A stretch of 64,000 nt of DNA, taken from Rhizobium sp. Q54 (lineage in GTDB: Bacteria; Pseudomonadota; Alphaproteobacteria; Rhizobiales; Xanthobacteraceae). Below, in pieces: positions 41,354-51,654 of this stretch (position 1 is its first letter; the number at the start of each line of letters is the position of its first letter). The notes beneath the pieces were generated by a model that was given only the letters and a program-made list of their open reading frames with translations, was not told the DNA's origin and searched no databases. The position numbers and the translations under genes are program-made. Location: contig CAMDSH010000012.1 of assembly GCA_945907045.1 (NCBI GenBank), positions 1-64,000 of the forward strand. Reading direction: 5' to 3'.

Positions 41354-42328
41354 TCAGTTAGACGACGAAGGGTGCCAAAGCGCCAAGAGACCGTCAAGGT
41401 TGAGACGCTCGACCGCTTGCACCGCACCCCACGTTTCGATGCGCCGCGCAAACGCGCTCAGGCCCACCGCTTCGAAGGCGAATGCCGCGACGTGCAGGAA
41501 CGGAAGATCGCCGAAACGCGGCTGCAGCTTGTAATCGCGCACCGGCGAATTGGCCGGCACGTTCTTTTCCTTTTCCAGCCATGCCACCGCGGTCTTTTCG
41601 TTGCCCAGGGCGTCGATCAGCTTCATGCCCACCGCCTGCCGTCCGGTGAATACCCGCCCGTCGGCAACGCGCGTGAGCAAAGCATCGTCCATCTGGCGGC
41701 GATCCTTCACCATCCCGCGAAACCAGGCATAGGAATCCAGCACGATCGATTCGAGCGCGGCGCGCGCTTCCGGGCTGGTCGGCTCAAATCCGTTCGGCGC
41801 GGCTTTGAGCGGGGAGGATTTCACCTCCTCGACTTTGATGCCGATGGTTTTGAGCACTTCGGTGAAGTTCGGATATTGGAAAAGAACGCCGATCGAGCCG
41901 ACCAATGATGTGTCCTGCGCGATGATGTAGTCGCCGGCCATCGCCGCGATGTAGCCGCCGGAAGCGGCCAGCCCATCGACCACCACCACCATCGGCTTGC
42001 GGGCTTTCAGCGCCGTCAACGCGGTGTAAAGCTGCTCGGCGCCTGCGGTGGTTCCGCCGGGGCTGTCGATGTGCACGATGACGCCGCGCACCTGCGATTT
42101 AGCCAGCCGCTCCAGCGCCTCGACGCGATCCTGATCGCCGCGGATCAATCCGGTGATCTTGATGCGCGCGATGTAGCCGCCGGGCTCGGCCATCATGCCG
42201 CCCGGCGCCAGCGCAAGCGCCAGCCCGACGACGGCGAGCACGGCGACGAGAATGGCGGACACGCGCCAGAACGTCAGCTTCCGCCGCATGCGGCGGCGAT
42301 CGACGATGATATCGGCATCGAGCGACAT
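41354..42328 (-). CDS. sppA: Signal peptide peptidase SppA
   Basis: VHIDSPGGTTAGAEQLYTAL, LAASGGYIAAMAGDYIIAQDTSLVGSIGVLFQYPN. Confidence 0.95.
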   Translation of the reverse strand: MSLDADIIVDRRRMRRKLTFWRVSAILVAVLAVVGLALALAPGGMMAEPGGYIARIKITGLIRGDQDRVEALERLAKSQVRGVIVHIDSPGGTTAGAEQLYTALTALKARKPMVVVVDGLAASGGYIAAMAGDYIIAQDTSLVGSIGVLFQYPNFTEVLKTIGIKVEEVKSSPLKAAPNGFEPTSPEARAALESIVLDSYAWFRGMVKDRRQMDDALLTRVADGRVFTGRQAVGMKLIDALGNEKTAVAWLEKEKNVPANSPVRDYKLQPRFGDLPFLHVAAFAFEAVGLSAFARRIETWGAVQAVERLNLDGLLALWHPSSSN

Positions 42329-42399
42329 GGTTCGCTCCTATCGCTATTGACTGTTTTCCGCGTTAAGCGGGCCGCACCAACGCAACAGATGTTTCGCCG

Positions 42400-44139
42400 T
42401 TAATCTTTCTTCTCTTTGAGCGCGGTGCCGAGAATATCGCCCAGCGTCGCACCGGAATCCGACGAACCGTATTGCGCGATGGCTTCCTTTTCTTCGGCCA
42501 TTTCGAGCGCCTTGATCGAAACGCCGACCTTGCGCGACTTGCGGTCGAACTGGGTGACGCGCGCGTCGACCTTCTGCCCGACCTGGAAACGGTCGGTGCG
42601 CTGATCGGCGCGGTCGCGGGCAAGATCGTTGCGCTTGATGTAGGCGGTCAAGTCGGTGCCGGCGATGGTGACTTCGAGACCCATCTCCTCGACCTTGGTG
42701 ACTTCGCAGGTGACCACGGCGCCCTTCTTGAGTTCGCCGCCGCCTGCACTGCCGCTGCTGCCGCCAGCCGACGAAGCGCTCGCGCCGCCCATCGGATCGG
42801 CCGCCAGCTGCTTGATGCCGAGCGAGATGCGTTCCTTCTCGACGTCGACGTCGAGAACCTGCGCCTTCACCATGTCGCCCTTTTTGAATTCCTCGATCAC
42901 CTGCTCGCCCGGACGTTTCCAGTCCAGGTCCGACAGATGCACCATGCCGTCGACATCGCCGTCGAGGCCGAGGAACAGGCCGAACTCGGTCTTGTTCTTG
43001 ACTTCGCCTTCGATGACGGTTCCGGGCGGATGCTTCTCGACGAAAGCTTCCCACGGATTGCGCATGGTCTGCTTGAGGCCGAGCGAAATGCGGCGCTTGA
43101 CCGGATCGACTTCCAGCACCTGCACTTCGACTTCCTGCGAGGTGGAAACGATCTTGCCGGGATGCACGTTCTTCTTCGTCCACGACATTTCGGAGACGTG
43201 GATCAGGCCTTCGATGCCCGGCTCGAGTTCGACGAACGCGCCGTAGTCGGTGATGTTGGTCACGCGGCCCTTGAAGCGCGCGCCGACCGGGAATTTGGCT
43301 TCGATGCCCTGCCACGGATCGTCCAGCAATTGCTTCATTCCGAGCGAGATGCGGTGCGTCTCGTGGTTGATCTTGATGATCTTGACCTTCACCTGCTGGC
43401 CGATGTTGAGCACTTCGGTCGGGTGATTGACGCGGCGCCACGCGATGTCCGTGACGTGCAGCAAGCCGTCGATGCCGCCGAGATCCACGAACGCGCCGTA
43501 GTCGGTGATGTTCTTCACGACGCCGTCAATGACCTGGCCCTCTTCGAGATTCTGCACCAGTTCCTGGCGCTGCTCGGCACGCGTCTCTTCCAGCACGGTG
43601 CGGCGGGAGACGACGATGTTGCCGCGGCGGCGGTCCATCTTGAGGATCTGGAATTGCTGCGGCTGATTCATCAGCGGGCCGACATCGCGGATCGGGCGGA
43701 TGTCCACCTGACTGCGCGGCAGGAAGGCCACGGCGCCGTCGAGATCGACGGTGAAACCGCCTTTGACCTGATTGAAGATGACGCCGGAAACTTTTTCGTT
43801 GTTCTTGAACGAAGTCTCGAGCTTGCCCCAGCTTTCCTCGCGCCGCGCTTTGTCGCGCGAGAGCACCGCTTCACCGAGCGCATTCTCGACGCGCTCAAGG
43901 TAGACCTCGACGGTGTCGCCGATCTTGATTTCGGACTGGCGGCCGGGCGCCGCGAATTCACGCAAGGCCACGCGGCCTTCGGTCTTCAAGCCGACATCGA
44001 TGACGGCGAGTTCCTTCTCGATCCCGACGACGATGCCCTTGATGACGGCACCTTCTTGCAGGTTGCCGGTGGTGAACGACTCATCCAGCATCTTGGCGAA
44101 ATCTTCGCGCGAGGGCGCAGTTGTGGCAGCCATAATCAC
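42400..44139 (-). CDS. rpsA: 30S ribosomal protein S1
   Basis: Multiple S1 repeats, e.g. VIDGVVKNITDYGAFVDLGGIDGLLHVTDIAWRRVNHPTEVL. Confidence 0.98.
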   Translation of the reverse strand: MIMAATTAPSREDFAKMLDESFTTGNLQEGAVIKGIVVGIEKELAVIDVGLKTEGRVALREFAAPGRQSEIKIGDTVEVYLERVENALGEAVLSRDKARREESWGKLETSFKNNEKVSGVIFNQVKGGFTVDLDGAVAFLPRSQVDIRPIRDVGPLMNQPQQFQILKMDRRRGNIVVSRRTVLEETRAEQRQELVQNLEEGQVIDGVVKNITDYGAFVDLGGIDGLLHVTDIAWRRVNHPTEVLNIGQQVKVKIIKINHETHRISLGMKQLLDDPWQGIEAKFPVGARFKGRVTNITDYGAFVELEPGIEGLIHVSEMSWTKKNVHPGKIVSTSQEVEVQVLEVDPVKRRISLGLKQTMRNPWEAFVEKHPPGTVIEGEVKNKTEFGLFLGLDGDVDGMVHLSDLDWKRPGEQVIEEFKKGDMVKAQVLDVDVEKERISLGIKQLAADPMGGASASSAGGSSGSAGGGELKKGAVVTCEVTKVEEMGLEVTIAGTDLTAYIKRNDLARDRADQRTDRFQVGQKVDARVTQFDRKSRKVGVSIKALEMAEEKEAIAQYGSSDSGATLGDILGTALKEKKD

Positions 44140-44328
44140 TCCTAAAAACGCCGGCGTTGGATAAAGGGCATTCCGAACACGCGGGCCAAAGGTCCTTGCA
44201 GACCTTCGGCAGCCTCCGGGAATCCCGGATGGCCGGCGCTCATACCGTATGATCGGAACGATGGTTTAAGTCCGGAGCGCCGCATCAAGGCTCGAAGCGG
44301 GGCTTGGTCCTCCAACCACGAGGGGCGG

Positions 44329-44967
44329 TCAACCGCGTCCTCGGCCCGCTCGGGTGGCCTCGACGATGTCGATGGCAGCCCGGACTGCGGCGTCTATATC
44401 CAAATGCGTGGTATCGAGCAAGTGCGCATCGGAGGCGGCTTTCAGGGGGGCTTCGGCCCGGTTGGTGTCGCGCTCGTCGCGCTTAACGATATCGGCCAGC
44501 ACGGCAGCGGGATCGACGGGATCGCCCCGGCCTTTAAGTTCCAGTACCCGGCGGCGGGCGCGCTCCTGCGGGGTGGCGGTGACGAAAATCTTCACCTCGG
44601 CATTGGGCGCGATCACGGTTCCGATGTCGCGGCCATCGATCACGGCACCCGGTTTGCTGGCGGCAAACGTGCGCTGGAACGTCACCAGCGCTGCGCGCAC
44701 TTCCGGGATAGGAGCCACCACCGAAGCGGCCTTGCCGATGTCATCTGACTTGAGCGCGTTTTCATCGAGATGCGCCGGATCGAGCAATTTAGCGGCGGCG
44801 ATGGCGGCAGCGCGATCGTCGATCGGCTTGCCGGCGTCGAGCACAGCCTTCGCCACCGCACGGTAGAGCAAGCCGCTGTCGAGATGGCGGAAGCCGTAAT
44901 ACGCGGCCAGCCGTTTGCCGAGCGTGCCTTTGCCGGACGCCGCCGGACCGTCGATCGCAATAATCAT
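44329..44967 (-). CDS. cmk: Cytidylate kinase
   Basis: [50 protein letters not shown]. Confidence 0.97.
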   Translation of the reverse strand: MIIAIDGPAASGKGTLGKRLAAYYGFRHLDSGLLYRAVAKAVLDAGKPIDDRAAAIAAAKLLDPAHLDENALKSDDIGKAASVVAPIPEVRAALVTFQRTFAASKPGAVIDGRDIGTVIAPNAEVKIFVTATPQERARRRVLELKGRGDPVDPAAVLADIVKRDERDTNRAEAPLKAASDAHLLDTTHLDIDAAVRAAIDIVEATRAGRGRG

Positions 44968-46298
44968 GACAGATCGGCTCCGAGCGAGCGCATCATACCG
45001 GCGAAGTCGGGGAAACTTGTCGCAATGAAAGCGCTGTCGTCGACCTTGACCGGCTGCTCGCTCGCCAGCCCCATCACCAGCGCCGACATCGCGATGCGGT
45101 GATCCATGTGCGTTGCGACCGTGCCGCCGCCCGCCGCGCGGCCTTTGCCGTGCACGATAAGATCGTCGCCTTCGATCTCGACCTTCACGCCGTTGACGCT
45201 CAGCATGTCGGCGGTGGCTTTAAGCCGGTCGGATTCCTTCACGCGCAATTCTTTCAAGCCGCGCATCCGCGTCGTTCCTTCCGCGAAGGCTGCGGCGACC
45301 GCCAGGATCGGATATTCATCGATCATCGAAGGCGCGCGCGCCGCCGGCACATCGACACCCTTGAGCACGGACGTTTTCACGCGCAGGTCGGCGATTTCCT
45401 CGCCACCGTCGGTTTTAGCTTCCAGCGTTTCAATCGCGGCGCCCATCTCTCGTAATGTCGCGAACAGTCCGGTGCGTAAGGGATTCGTCATCACGCCTTC
45501 CAGAATCAATTCAGAGCCGGGCACTATCAACGCTGCAACCAGCGGAAACGCGGCGGATGACGGATCGGCCGGCACGACGACCGGCGCGGGTTCAAGTTCA
45601 GGCTGGCCCTTGAGCGTGATGCGGCGGCCGCCGTCGCCGTGCGATTGCACCCGCAGCGAAGCGCCGAAATGCACGAGCATCTTTTCGGTGTGATCGCGGG
45701 TGGCCTCAGCTTCGATCACCACCGTCTCACCCGGACTGGCGAGTCCCGCGAGCAGCACCGCCGATTTCAATTGCGCCGAAGCGACCGGCGGCTCGTAAAT
45801 AATAGGGATGGCGTCGCGCGCACCTTGCAGCTTGATAGGCAGCCGGTCGCCATCGCCGGCCTTGATCGCCCGCGCGCCCATGCGCGTGAGCGGATCGAGC
45901 AGGCGGCGCATCGGGCGCGAGCGCAGACTGGCATCGCCGTCGAAGGTCGCGGTGATCGGGCAGCCCGCGACCGCGCCGATGACGAGGCGGCAGCCGGTTC
46001 CCGAATTGCCGAAATCGAGCGCCGCGGACGGTTCGCTAAAGCCGCCGACGCCGACGCCGTGAATACGCCAACTGCCTTCGCCGGTCCGCTCCACCTTGGC
46101 GCCCAAGGCGCGCATCGCCTTGCTGGTGTTGATGACATCCTCGCCTTCCAGCAGACCGCTGATCCGGGTTTCACCCACCGTGAGCGCTCCGATGATGAGT
46201 GCGCGGTGCGAAATCGACTTGTCGCCGGGCACACGCACGCGGCCCTGAATCGGGCCGCCACGGCGGGCGGTGAGTGGCGTTAAGACATATTTTGTCAC
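44964..46298 (-). CDS. aroA: 3-phosphoshikimate 1-carboxyvinyltransferase
   Basis: [52 protein letters not shown] start at 46298 is likely. Confidence 0.96.
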   Translation of the reverse strand: MTKYVLTPLTARRGGPIQGRVRVPGDKSISHRALIIGALTVGETRISGLLEGEDVINTSKAMRALGAKVERTGEGSWRIHGVGVGGFSEPSAALDFGNSGTGCRLVIGAVAGCPITATFDGDASLRSRPMRRLLDPLTRMGARAIKAGDGDRLPIKLQGARDAIPIIYEPPVASAQLKSAVLLAGLASPGETVVIEAEATRDHTEKMLVHFGASLRVQSHGDGGRRITLKGQPELEPAPVVVPADPSSAAFPLVAALIVPGSELILEGVMTNPLRTGLFATLREMGAAIETLEAKTDGGEEIADLRVKTSVLKGVDVPAARAPSMIDEYPILAVAAAFAEGTTRMRGLKELRVKESDRLKATADMLSVNGVKVEIEGDDLIVHGKGRAAGGGTVATHMDHRIAMSALVMGLASEQPVKVDDSAFIATSFPDFAGMMRSLGADLS

Positions 46299-46469
46299 GT
46301 GCAGGGTCCGTACAAGGTCGCGCCGTCCTACCATGCGCTCGCGCGGCGCGTCATCCTGCCGCAAAAAGGGGCCAGCCCGGACCGGGAAGACCGCTGGACG
46401 CTATTGACAGCAGCCGTGCAACTAGCCAAGTGAAACACCGATTTTCGAACCATTTCCGAGGAACCGCCC

Positions 46470-46883
46470 GTGGCTAAACCCGAGCTCGGCACCAAGCGTC
46501 TGTGTGCCAATTGCGGCGCTAAGTTCTACGACCTGAGCAAGACTCCGATCGTCTGCCCGAAATGCGAGACCGTTTTCGTAATTCCGGTGGTCACGTCGCG
46601 GTCGCGCCAGCCTGAGCCTGTAGCCGCGCCCGTGCCGGTGGCCGTTGTTCCGGAGGCCGTGATACCGGAAACGCCGGACGTGGAATTCGTGTCCCTTGAG
46701 GACGCCGATGCCGACGCCCAGGGCAAGAAGCCGGCCGAGGGCGAAGCTGCCGAAGGCGCCGAGGAAGAGATCGCGGCCACCGATACCCTGGACGACGCCG
46801 CCTTCATCGAAGAACAGGAAGAAGGCGATCCCGACGTCACCGACATCATCGGCGACGGCATCGAAAAGGAAGAGGAGGCCTGA
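46470..46883 (+). CDS. TIGR02300-type small acidic zinc-ribbon protein
   Basis: MAKPELGTKRLCANCGAKFYDLSKTPIVCPKCETVF; acidic C-terminal tail. Confidence 0.85.
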   Translation: MAKPELGTKRLCANCGAKFYDLSKTPIVCPKCETVFVIPVVTSRSRQPEPVAAPVPVAVVPEAVIPETPDVEFVSLEDADADAQGKKPAEGEAAEGAEEEIAATDTLDDAAFIEEQEEGDPDVTDIIGDGIEKEEEA

Positions 46884-46989
46884 GAACGGCGCGGAATTAA
46901 AGCCGCAGGAGCCATTCACGCTCCGGGCACATTGCCAATGCCAGGCGATGACGATGTGTTAAATTTCGTGGCGTATCGTTTTGCGAATT

Positions 46990-47065
46990 GGGGCCATAGC
47001 TCAGCTGGGAGAGCGCCTGCATGGCATGCAGGAGGTCGGCGGTTCGATCCCGCCTGGCTCCACCA
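46990..47065 (+). tRNA. tRNA-Ala (GGC)
   Basis: GGGGCCATAGCTCAGCTGGGAGAGCGCCTGCATGGCATGCAGGAGGTCGGCGGTTCGATCCCGCCTGGCTCCACCA; cloverleaf closes; anticodon loop ATGGCAT. Confidence 0.97.
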
Positions 47066-47155
47066 GCCTTCGCCGCTTCGCGGCTACGGCTGGCAAGCCA
47101 ACCGTCGAGACACTGAAGGTTGGACATCCCCGACATCGCGAAGCGGCGAAGGCTG
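47064..47155. repeat. 19-bp perfect inverted repeat starting at the tRNA-Ala CCA end
   Basis: CAGCCTTCGCCGCTTCGCG (47064-47082) / CGCGAAGCGGCGAAGGCTG (47137-47155). Confidence 0.8.
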
Positions 47156-47473
47156 CCCGCCATAGCCCCTTGGGCGAAGGCGGGCTGCCGATAGGTCGTA
47201 CTTTGAAATATGTCTATCTACTCGAAAGCATCGGCCACTCCGAACAGCGGTATGTCGGGTTGACGGATGATTTGCCCGCACGAATTGCAGCACATAACGC
47301 AGGCCAGTCGCCGCATACGGCAAAATTCAAACCGTGGCGTCTCGTGACGTATGTCGGGTTTTCCGACGAAGCGAAGGCCGTCGCGTTCGAGCAATATCTC
47401 AAGACGGCGTCCGGGAGAGCCTTCGCTAACAAGCGCCTTCGATAATGCGCGCTTCGCGGCTACGGCTGGCAAG
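47074..47473. mobile_element. Putative GIY-YIG cassette bounded by 24-bp direct repeats
   Basis: CGCTTCGCGGCTACGGCTGGCAAG at 47074-47097 and 47450-47473 flank the GIY-YIG ORF. Confidence 0.45.
47203..47445 (+). CDS. Single-domain GIY-YIG nuclease family protein
   Basis: KYVYLLESIGHSEQRYVGLTDDLPARIAAHNAGQSPHTAKFKPWRLVTYVGFSDEAKAVAFEQYLKTASGRAFANKRL; TTG start. Confidence 0.85.
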   Translation: MKYVYLLESIGHSEQRYVGLTDDLPARIAAHNAGQSPHTAKFKPWRLVTYVGFSDEAKAVAFEQYLKTASGRAFANKRLR

Positions 47474-47490
47474 TTCCCCGCAATAAGAAA

Positions 47491-47519
47491 AAGCCGCCCT
47501 CGGGCGGCTTCTTTGTTTT
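47491..47519. terminator. Intrinsic terminator
   Basis: AAGCCGCCC-tc-GGGCGGCTT then CTTTGTTTTTT. Confidence 0.8.
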
Positions 47520-47525
47520 TTGGAT

Positions 47526-48788
47526 TTAGTTGACCTTCGCCGATTTCGCGGCGGTCTTGGTCGGAATGCCCCAACCGGCTTCGTTCGATCCATCGCCCCA
47601 GTTGTACGGGCGATAGAACAAATGAATTCCCGTCTTGAACATCCGGCGCATCTCGCGCACCCAATACGGGTGCACGTAGGCTGCGTGGTAATGCGTCGAC
47701 TTTGCGACTTCCGGCACCCACAGCTTGCCGTCGAGCGTCTGCTTGGCGATGCGGTTGGCGCGTCCCCAGGCGCCGCGCTCGGTGATGGCTTTGCTCTTGC
47801 CATCGCAAGCGAAAGTGAACTGGCAGGCCAGGCGGCGATGCGCATTCTGGTAGACCACCGAACACACATCCTTCGGATAGAACGGCGAGAACGTGCGGTT
47901 CATCACCACCTGCGCGACCGCCATCTGGCCGCGCAACGGTTCGCTGCGCGATTCAAAATAGACGGCGTTGGCGAGACACTTCTCCGCCTTGGCGCGCGCC
48001 TTCGGATCCTTGTCGAGGCCGAGCAGTTCGGCAGGCGTCGGTTCCTTCGGCTCATCGAGAGCGGCGCGGTCGGGCGCCGGACGCGGCAGCGGAATTGAAC
48101 TCAGAATAGGAAGCGATGCCGTCGACGGCAGCGGGATGATGTCCGGCACGGATGCCGGAGCCAACGGCACAGCTGAAGGCTCAGGAATCGACGACGCGGC
48201 AGCGTTGGGAAGCGAAGCCAGCACCGGTCCGCGTGCGGGCGCAGGCGGAGTTGCAACCGGCGCAGGCTCAGCCATGACAACGGGCGCAGGCGCGGCAACG
48301 ACAGGAGCCGGTGCGGGCGCGGGCATTGCCAGCGGCGGCGGTGCGACTGTCGCGACCGGAGCCGGCGCGGGTTCAGGCAAAGGCATCGGCGCGGGCGCGG
48401 CCGACGGCGCAACAATCGGGATGCGCACGGCGACGGCAGGCGTATTCACGGGCTCAGGCAACGCGATCGGCATCGGCTTCGAATTCGATACGCGCAGCGG
48501 CCGCGCATCGGAACCCGGATCGTCGAGCGTGAGATAAGCAACGCGCTGCATCTCGGAATCCGCCGAGTCCAGCAACGCGCCGAGCTGCGGCCGGATTCGC
48601 TGCTGCCAGAAATTCGCAACGTCTGTGCGCGAGCGAATTTCAAGCACGTCGAGCGCGCTGAACATCAGCGCGACAATCGCGAGGCCGATGCTCGCCTTCT
48701 TGGCGAACATGAAAACTTTTTGTTCGACCGACTCTTCGAAATGATCCTGCAGATCATTGTGATTGTGGCCGAGAATGTCCGTGCTCAA
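47526..48788 (-). CDS. SleB-like cell wall hydrolase with Pro/Ala-rich linker
   Basis: N-terminal TM; long P/A/V low-complexity segment; C-terminal CLANAVYFESRSEPLRGQMAVAQVVMNRTFSPFYPKDVCSVVYQN. Confidence 0.88.
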   Translation of the reverse strand: MSTDILGHNHNDLQDHFEESVEQKVFMFAKKASIGLAIVALMFSALDVLEIRSRTDVANFWQQRIRPQLGALLDSADSEMQRVAYLTLDDPGSDARPLRVSNSKPMPIALPEPVNTPAVAVRIPIVAPSAAPAPMPLPEPAPAPVATVAPPPLAMPAPAPAPVVAAPAPVVMAEPAPVATPPAPARGPVLASLPNAAASSIPEPSAVPLAPASVPDIIPLPSTASLPILSSIPLPRPAPDRAALDEPKEPTPAELLGLDKDPKARAKAEKCLANAVYFESRSEPLRGQMAVAQVVMNRTFSPFYPKDVCSVVYQNAHRRLACQFTFACDGKSKAITERGAWGRANRIAKQTLDGKLWVPEVAKSTHYHAAYVHPYWVREMRRMFKTGIHLFYRPYNWGDGSNEAGWGIPTKTAAKSAKVN

Positions 48789-48963
48789 TCGCCGCTCCCG
48801 CTATCGCCGAAAAATTTTTCTTTTCGTTGACGGCGATCTTATCGGCGCGAATGAGCAAGCGACGGAAGTTAAGAATTTTTTGAGCAAACAAGGTAAAACG
48901 CCGAATGTTAATTTAACCATGCCGCACGCGCGGCGCATTTGCGATTAACGATGCGCGGCGCGG

Positions 48964-50070
48964 TCAGCGCAGGCGAAAATGTTCGACGGCGTCTTTTTTC
49001 CAGCGCAAACCGTTGCCCGGACGCTGCGACGGCGTGGCGTGACCGCCGGAGATGACGAGAGGCTCTTCCAGCAAAACGTCCGCCCAATCGACATATTCGA
49101 GGTAATGGCAGGTCGGCGTGGCGGCGAGCAGATGCGCGCTCACTTCCGGAAACAAATGTGACGACATTTCGACACGGTTAACGGCGGCGAGCTTCGCGGC
49201 GCGTTGCCAGCCGGTGACGCCGCCGATGCGCTCGAGATCCGGCATAACGTAATCGGCCGCGCCGGCATCGAGCGCCGCCGCCATCGCATAGGTTTCGGAA
49301 AAATTTTCACCGAGCTGGATCGGCGTTTTAAGTTCGCGGGCGATCTTCGCCGCTCCAGCATAGTCGTCGTGGCGGATCGGTTCTTCCAGCCAATAGATGT
49401 TTTCTTTATCGAGCGCACGGCCCCGCGCGAGCGCCTCGTCGATACTGAGCGCCTGATTGTAATCGACCATCAGCCGCACTTCACCGGGAATGCGCTTGCG
49501 CACGGCATGCACGGCGGCGATGTCCTCGGCCAGCGTCGCATAACCAAGACGCAGCTTCATTGCGCCAAATCCGCCGGCGAGAAGTTTTTCTGCCTCGTCG
49601 GCGAGCGCGGCCTTGTCCATAAGCCCAAGCCCGCAACTGTTGTAGGCCGGGATCGGACGGCACTTGGCGCCGAGAAAAACCGTCAACGGCAAACCGGCGG
49701 CAAGCGCTAGTGCGTCCCAGCACGCAACGTCGAACCCTGCCATCGCCATGCGCACGATGCCTTGCACGCCGATCAGCGTGAAGCGTTTCGCGAGATTGTC
49801 CCAATGCTCCCCCGGCGCAACGCGCGCGCCTTTGGTGAGCGTTTCGATTTCGCCCAGCATGCTGACCATGGCTGGCGCGGCGGCGCGCAAATAACAAAAC
49901 AGATAAGCGTGACCGGTGACGCCTTCCTCGGTTTCGAGATCGATCAGCAGCAACGGCGCCTTCGTCACCGCGCCCCGGCTGGTGCCGAGCACATAGGTCA
50001 GCGGCACTTCCACCGGCGTCGCGCGGATCGCGCGGATGGTGAGCGCCGGCGCGGATTTATCGGGCGGCAT
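48964..50070 (-). CDS. Mandelate racemase/muconate lactonizing-family enzyme
   Basis: MKLRLGYATLAEDIAAVHAVRKRIPGEVRLMVDYNQALS, YWLEEPIRHDDYAGAAKIARELKTPIQLGENF, YVMPDLERIGGVTGW. Confidence 0.9.
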   Translation of the reverse strand: MPPDKSAPALTIRAIRATPVEVPLTYVLGTSRGAVTKAPLLLIDLETEEGVTGHAYLFCYLRAAAPAMVSMLGEIETLTKGARVAPGEHWDNLAKRFTLIGVQGIVRMAMAGFDVACWDALALAAGLPLTVFLGAKCRPIPAYNSCGLGLMDKAALADEAEKLLAGGFGAMKLRLGYATLAEDIAAVHAVRKRIPGEVRLMVDYNQALSIDEALARGRALDKENIYWLEEPIRHDDYAGAAKIARELKTPIQLGENFSETYAMAAALDAGAADYVMPDLERIGGVTGWQRAAKLAAVNRVEMSSHLFPEVSAHLLAATPTCHYLEYVDWADVLLEEPLVISGGHATPSQRPGNGLRWKKDAVEHFRLR

Positions 50071-50210
50071 AACAAGGGTCTCCCCGGACCGGGCCAATAT
50101 AGGGCTCAAAACGCCTGTTCTTGAACCTTTAACCGCTGCCTCCCATATTAGGCAGGTCGGACGCCATGAAGGGTCCGCCAAAGTCGCTTCAAGCGAGGGC
50201 TTTGAAATCC

Positions 50211-50636
50211 ATGAGCCGCATTCCTTCACTATCCAGCCCGTTCCTTCTGGGCTTCGACGAGATCGAGCGTGCGCTCGACCGCGTCGCCAAGGGATCTGAC
50301 GGCTATCCGCCCTACAACATCGAGCGGCTTGCGCGCGACGGACAGAGCCCGGAGCGCCTGCGGATCACGCTGGCGGTTGCCGGCTTCACCCGCGACCAGC
50401 TCGATGTGTCGATCGAGGAAAACCAGTTGGTGATCCGCGGCCGGCAGCAGGACGACAAGACCCGGCAATATCTTCACCGCGGCATCGCCGCGCGCCAGTT
50501 CCAGCGCACGTTCGTGCTGGCGGAAGGCATGGAGGTGCTGGGCGCCGATCTGAAAAACGGGTTGCTGGCGATCGATCTCGCCCGGCCGGAGCCGGAGCGA
50601 ATCGTGAAGACAATCGCCATCAGTGAAACGGAATGA
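50211..50636 (+). CDS. Hsp20 family small heat shock protein
   Basis: MSRIPSLSSPFLLGFDEIERALDRVAKGSDGYPPYNIE...LRITLAVAGFTRDQLDVSIEENQLVIRGRQ. Confidence 0.93.
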   Translation: MSRIPSLSSPFLLGFDEIERALDRVAKGSDGYPPYNIERLARDGQSPERLRITLAVAGFTRDQLDVSIEENQLVIRGRQQDDKTRQYLHRGIAARQFQRTFVLAEGMEVLGADLKNGLLAIDLARPEPERIVKTIAISETE

Positions 50637-50688
50637 GGGTTTCGCAGCAGGTCTCGACCGCGAAGCATGTAGAAAGGAGTCGAGGGCC

Positions 50689-50961
50689 ATGAATACAAAA
50701 ATGACAAACGAACACACTGTGCATCCCGCAATCACGCAGGAAGCGCTCGCGCATCTCGGCGGCGGCCGCATCGCTTATGTGAAAGCGATCCGTTCCGAGG
50801 ACGTGGCGACGCTGTTCCCGCAGGCGCCGCAGATCGCGCCGGGCGTTAAGCTGTTCGTGCTGCACGCAGCCGACGGCACGCCGATCATGCTCACCGACAC
50901 GCGCGAAGCCGCGCTGGCGAATGCATGGAGCCAGGAACTGGAAGCGGTGAGCGTGCACTGA
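50689..50961 (+). CDS. DUF1150 family protein
   Basis: LAHLGGGRIAYVKAIRSEDVATLFP...LFVLHAADGTPIMLTDTREAALANAWSQEL; immediately after hsp20. Confidence 0.85.
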   Translation: MNTKMTNEHTVHPAITQEALAHLGGGRIAYVKAIRSEDVATLFPQAPQIAPGVKLFVLHAADGTPIMLTDTREAALANAWSQELEAVSVH

Positions 50962-50991
50962 CGCTTCGCCGTCCAACGGCACACGAATCAA

Positions 50992-51021
50992 AATGCCCGG
51001 TGCAGGTTTGCGCCGGGCATT
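50992..51021 (+). terminator. Candidate terminator after the DUF1150 gene
   Basis: AATGCCCGG-(tgcaggtttgcg)-CCGGGCATT. Confidence 0.5.
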
Positions 51022-51061
51022 CGTGTCTCTGACAGAATTTTAGAAAATCAGGCCGCGCTTT

Positions 51062-51523
51062 TTACGCAGCACTTGCCGGCTGCATCGCGAGCACGGCGTA
51101 GAGCGCGTCCGAGTCGCGCGATTCGCGCAGCTTGCGCGCGATTTCCGAATCGCGCAGCAGCCGCGCCACGCGCGCCAGCGCCTTGAGATGATCGGCGCCG
51201 GCGGCTTCCGGCGCCAGCAGCAGAAACGCCAGATCGACCGGCTGGCCGTCGAGCGCTTCGAAATCGATCGGGCGGTCGAACCGCGCGAACAATCCGAACA
51301 GCCGGCCCAGTTTGGGCAGCTTGCCGTGCGGAATCGCAATGCCATTGCCGACCGCAGTGGAACCCAGCTTTTCCCGCTGCAAAAGGATTTCCAGAATCGC
51401 GCGCTCGTTCTGGCCCGTGAGCTGGGCCGCACGCGCGGCGAGTTCCTGAATCGCCTGCTTCTTGTTGTTCACCTTGAGCGCCGGAATAATCGCGTTCGGC
51501 GCAACGAGATCGGTGAGCGGCAT
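51062..51523 (-). CDS. ptsN: PTS IIA-Ntr protein PtsN
   Basis: LLQREKLGSTAVGNGIAIPHGKLPKLGRLFGLFARFDRPIDFEALDGQPVDLAFLLLAPE. Confidence 0.95.
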   Translation of the reverse strand: MPLTDLVAPNAIIPALKVNNKKQAIQELAARAAQLTGQNERAILEILLQREKLGSTAVGNGIAIPHGKLPKLGRLFGLFARFDRPIDFEALDGQPVDLAFLLLAPEAAGADHLKALARVARLLRDSEIARKLRESRDSDALYAVLAMQPASAA

Positions 51524-51654
51524 GTAACCGTCCAATGTTCAGCGATCGGGAAAAGGTAACGCCGCGTTGTGTGGGGGCGCTAAAGGCGGCGGACCATAAG
51601 GACCGGGCAGGGTCACGTCAATGGCCCGAAGCCATGCGATTGTGACAGGGCGCA

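Noticed and set aside
42472-44145. 557-aa plus-strand ORF opposite rpsA
   Set aside because: Antisense shadow of rpsA repeats; composition (H, D, L, R-rich) typical of a non-coding frame
46981-47202. N-terminal part of the listed 154-aa ORF (MRIGAIAQLGERLHGMQEVGGSIPPGST...)
   Set aside because: This is the well-known artefact of translating a tRNA gene; the real GIY-YIG protein most likely begins at TTG 47203
48090-48480. Repetitive GC-rich tract considered as a tandem repeat or CRISPR-like array
   Set aside because: Explained by Pro/Ala codons of the cell-wall hydrolase linker; no regular repeat-spacer periodicity
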